Shown piece after piece: positions 6,196 through 7,713 of a DNA stretch of 7,713 nt. The notes under the pieces were generated by a model that was not told the origin of the DNA, did no database searches, and saw only the letters and a list, made by a program, of their open reading frames with translations. Every line of letters starts with the position of its first letter. Position 1 is the first letter of the stretch. The position numbers and the translations under genes were made by a program. Origin of the DNA: an uncultured Acetatifactor sp. (GTDB lineage Bacteria; Bacillota; Clostridia; Lachnospirales; Lachnospiraceae); NCBI GenBank assembly GCA_948896875.1, contig CAQUWW010000142.1:1-7713 (forward strand), in the 5' to 3' direction.

Positions 6196-7324
6196 AGACC
6201 AGATCTCCTTCCTCAAGCCCTTCCACGATTTCTGCCTTTGTATCCGTAATCATGCCCGTCTTCACATTACACCGTGTCCGTGTGCTGTCCACCTGCTTAT
6301 AGACATATTGGCCGCTGCCATCCCGGTACAGCGCATTGATCGGGATGGTCAGCACATCTTTTTTATACGACTGGTAAAGCATAACCACCCCAAACTGTCC
6401 CGCGCGGAGAACCCCTTCCTGCGCATCCACAGAAAATTGTGCCTGTATCTCCTCTCCGGCCAGGGCCATCTGTACCAACTCGCTGGTGTCATACGGAATA
6501 TAGCTGATCTCAAATTCTTTATCCAATATCTTTGCATAGACTCTGTCCGCATTTTTTACGGCTGCCTCCGAAATATACTCTGTGCGCAGGCTTAAACGGC
6601 TCTCATCCGCTATATAGATTACGGGCGTGTATCCCTGGATTGCATCTCCCCTCCCGATCTCACTGACATAGACGATTCTTCCGCTGCAGGGCGCCACGAT
6701 TTCATTCTTCCCCACCTTTTTCCGCAGCGCCTCCAGCGAGTTCTGCACCTTCTCCAGCTCCAGCCCCCGAAGCTGTCTTGTCTGCTCCAGTGCCAGCTCC
6801 AGCTCCTGGATTTCAAGTTCCTTCACTCTGCTGGTCGGTCCAAAATCACCCAATTCCCGCATGATTGCCAGTTCCTCTCTGGCAATCTCGATGTCTGCTT
6901 CGGCCAGTCGGTCACTGAATTCTCCCTGTCTGACCAGGGAATCCATCTCTTCCTCCAGAACCTCTATCTGCTTCTTAAGCTGCTCCTCGCTTAAGGCGGC
7001 AAGGACCTGGCCTTCCTGTACCAAATCTCCCGTGGTGACATAGACTTTTTCCAGGTAACCATCCACAAGGAAATGCAGCTCCTCCGTATAAGGAACCACC
7101 TCCCCCTTATAGACAGATACCCGGTAGATATCTCCAATCTGAGCCCTCGCCACATCCATTTTCACAGCCACAGGCTCCAGAAGCTCCGGAACCGCTTCCG
7201 CAGGTACCTTTCCGGGATCCGGTTCTTCCAAGCTACATCCTGTCATTACCATAAGGAGGAGCAATGCTGTCATCAATACCGTTTTTTTCTTCATTTCCAT
7301 TCCAGTATGCACACACGCTTTCAT
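6182..7324 (-). CDS. HlyD/MacA-type adaptor lipoprotein (second in the row)
   Basis: Adaptor subunit of the same exporter, anchored by lipid outside the cytoplasmic membrane. From ATG 7324 (380 residues): hydrophobic signal LLLLMVMTGC with probable lipidated cysteine 30; first lipoyl half about 82-112 (GYLEKVYVTTGDLVQEGQ); helical hairpin about 113-204 with its turn near 158-165; second lipoyl half about 207-240 (APCSGRIVYV, then GRGDAIQG); beta-barrel about 243-320; membrane-proximal C-terminal domain about 324-380 ending in EEGDLVYVKD. The start is uncertain: ATG 7324 has only a distant GGAAG, whereas ATG 7294 gives an ideal 20-residue signal MKKKTVLMTALLLLMVMTGC with a weak GGA six bases upstream; ATG 7300 is a third option. 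It begins 24 bases after the first adaptor's stop. It is only distantly similar to the third adaptor, so this is an old paralogue, not a recent duplicate. I see no clear TolC-contact motif at the hairpin tip. Confidence 0.92.
   Translation of the reverse strand: MKACVHTGMEMKKKTVLMTALLLLMVMTGCSLEEPDPGKVPAEAVPELLEPVAVKMDVARAQIGDIYRVSVYKGEVVPYTEELHFLVDGYLEKVYVTTGDLVQEGQVLAALSEEQLKKQIEVLEEEMDSLVRQGEFSDRLAEADIEIAREELAIMRELGDFGPTSRVKELEIQELELALEQTRQLRGLELEKVQNSLEALRKKVGKNEIVAPCSGRIVYVSEIGRGDAIQGYTPVIYIADESRLSLRTEYISEAAVKNADRVYAKILDKEFEISYIPYDTSELVQMALAGEEIQAQFSVDAQEGVLRAGQFGVVMLYQSYKKDVLTIPINALYRDGSGQYVYKQVDSTRTRCNVKTGMITDTKAEIVEGLEEGDLVYVKD
6205..6210 (-). promoter_or_regulatory. Ribosome binding site deciding the start of the third adaptor
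   Basis: AAGGAG is embedded in the 3' end of the second adaptor gene, nine bases before ATG 6195. It favours this ATG over the upstream TTG 6216 and fits translational coupling across the 14-base overlap. Confidence 0.65.
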
Positions 7325-7348
7325 TTCAAATTGATATCTTCCACCGGA

Positions 7349-7713
7349 TTACTCCAGAATAACGCTGTCACCTTCTGTGAGACCACTTACGATTTCCACA
7401 TAATTCCCGGTCTCCAGCCCTGTGGTAATTTCCTTCCGGGTTCTCAATCCGTTTTCATCCAGCATATAGACAAAATATTTTCCGTCCGCCGTTTTCACCG
7501 CTTTTCTGTCCACATACAGCACATCCTCCCGCTGATCCAGAACAACATTAACACTTCCGCTCACACCATTTTCCAGGGTCGGATCCGGCTGAAGCAGCTG
7601 AAGATAGGCGATGAGGTCACTGTCCTCCGGGGATTGTGCAAGTCCAAGCTCCGATGCCTCCACCACCTGAGCCGGATACTCCTTTCTGCCACACAGAACT
7701 GTCACCTGCATGC
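7349..7713 (-). CDS. HlyD/MacA-type adaptor, C-terminal end only (partial, first in the row)
   Basis: The last 120 or so residues of a third adaptor, cut by the window edge; the methionine at 7711 is most likely internal. The visible part starts in the beta-barrel (VTVLCGRKEYPAQVVEAS), passes an insertion rich in Asp, Glu and Pro, and reaches the membrane-proximal domain (VLYVDRKAVKTADGKYFVYM) with the family's typical ending GLTEGDSVILE. The same end pattern (a short strand, an alanine-valine or alanine-leucine step, a Gly-rich turn, YVYV-like strand, and a final G-L-x-E-G-D) recurs in the second adaptor and, less exactly, the third, which supports common ancestry. Stop TAA at 7351-7349 is 24 bases before the next gene. 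The signal peptide, lipoyl domain and hairpin would lie beyond the window, and so probably would the operon promoter. Confidence 0.85.
   Translation of the reverse strand, partial: MQVTVLCGRKEYPAQVVEASELGLAQSPEDSDLIAYLQLLQPDPTLENGVSGSVNVVLDQREDVLYVDRKAVKTADGKYFVYMLDENGLRTRKEITTGLETGNYVEIVSGLTEGDSVILE

Larger units (their letters stand above)
573..7713 (-). other. Probable ABC exporter operon: three adaptors, permease, two ATPases
   Basis: Six genes in one direction with gaps of 24, 12 and 36 bases and overlaps of 14 and about 11 bases. No promoter or terminator signal is visible between them, so a single transcript is likely. The order adaptor, adaptor, adaptor, permease, ATPase, ATPase contains every part expected for a tripartite-like exporter without an outer-membrane channel. 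The 5' end lies outside the window, so extra genes such as a two-component system or regulator could precede it. Confidence 0.8.

Noticed and set aside
2221..7713. Naming the locus macAB (macrolide exporter)
   Set aside because: The parts are of the same general kind, but the permease has about ten rather than four membrane segments, is separate from its ATPases, and has two ATPases and three adaptors. The substrate cannot be inferred.

Overview
The window is a compact bacterial locus in which every recognisable gene lies on the minus strand. It is read from high to low coordinates, and both edges cut a gene. Strong purine-rich Shine-Dalgarno sites, tiny gaps and overlaps, TTG starts, medium GC and lipoprotein-type adaptors beside a large FtsX-like permease suggest a Gram-positive of the Clostridia, perhaps Lachnospiraceae. 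That placement is an impression from style, not a proven assignment.

In transcription order the window holds: the C-terminal end of a first HlyD/MacA-type adaptor (7713-7349); a second, full-length adaptor lipoprotein (7324-6182); a third adaptor lipoprotein (6195-5077); a 947-residue FtsX-family permease with about ten membrane segments and two large extracellular domains (5064-2221); a LolD/MacB-type ABC ATPase (2184-1465); and a second, distinct ABC ATPase whose C-terminus carries a SpoVT/AbrB-like segment (about 1475-573). Gaps are 24, 12 and 36 bases, with two short overlaps, so these six genes look like one operon whose promoter lies beyond 7713. After a 122-base gap comes the N-terminal part of an MscS-type mechanosensitive channel (450-1), on the same strand but probably a separate functional unit.

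The operon encodes an ABC exporter or mechanotransmission machine. Two non-identical ATPases probably pair under a single large permease, and two or three membrane-anchored adaptors probably sit on its outer face. The general type (ATPase, FtsX permease, adaptor) is well known. Less usual are the run of three adaptors in an apparently monoderm genome, two ATPases for one permease, and above all the AbrB-like tail on the second ATPase. The substrate cannot be read from the sequence. No RNA gene, mobile element, CRISPR array or clear terminator was found.
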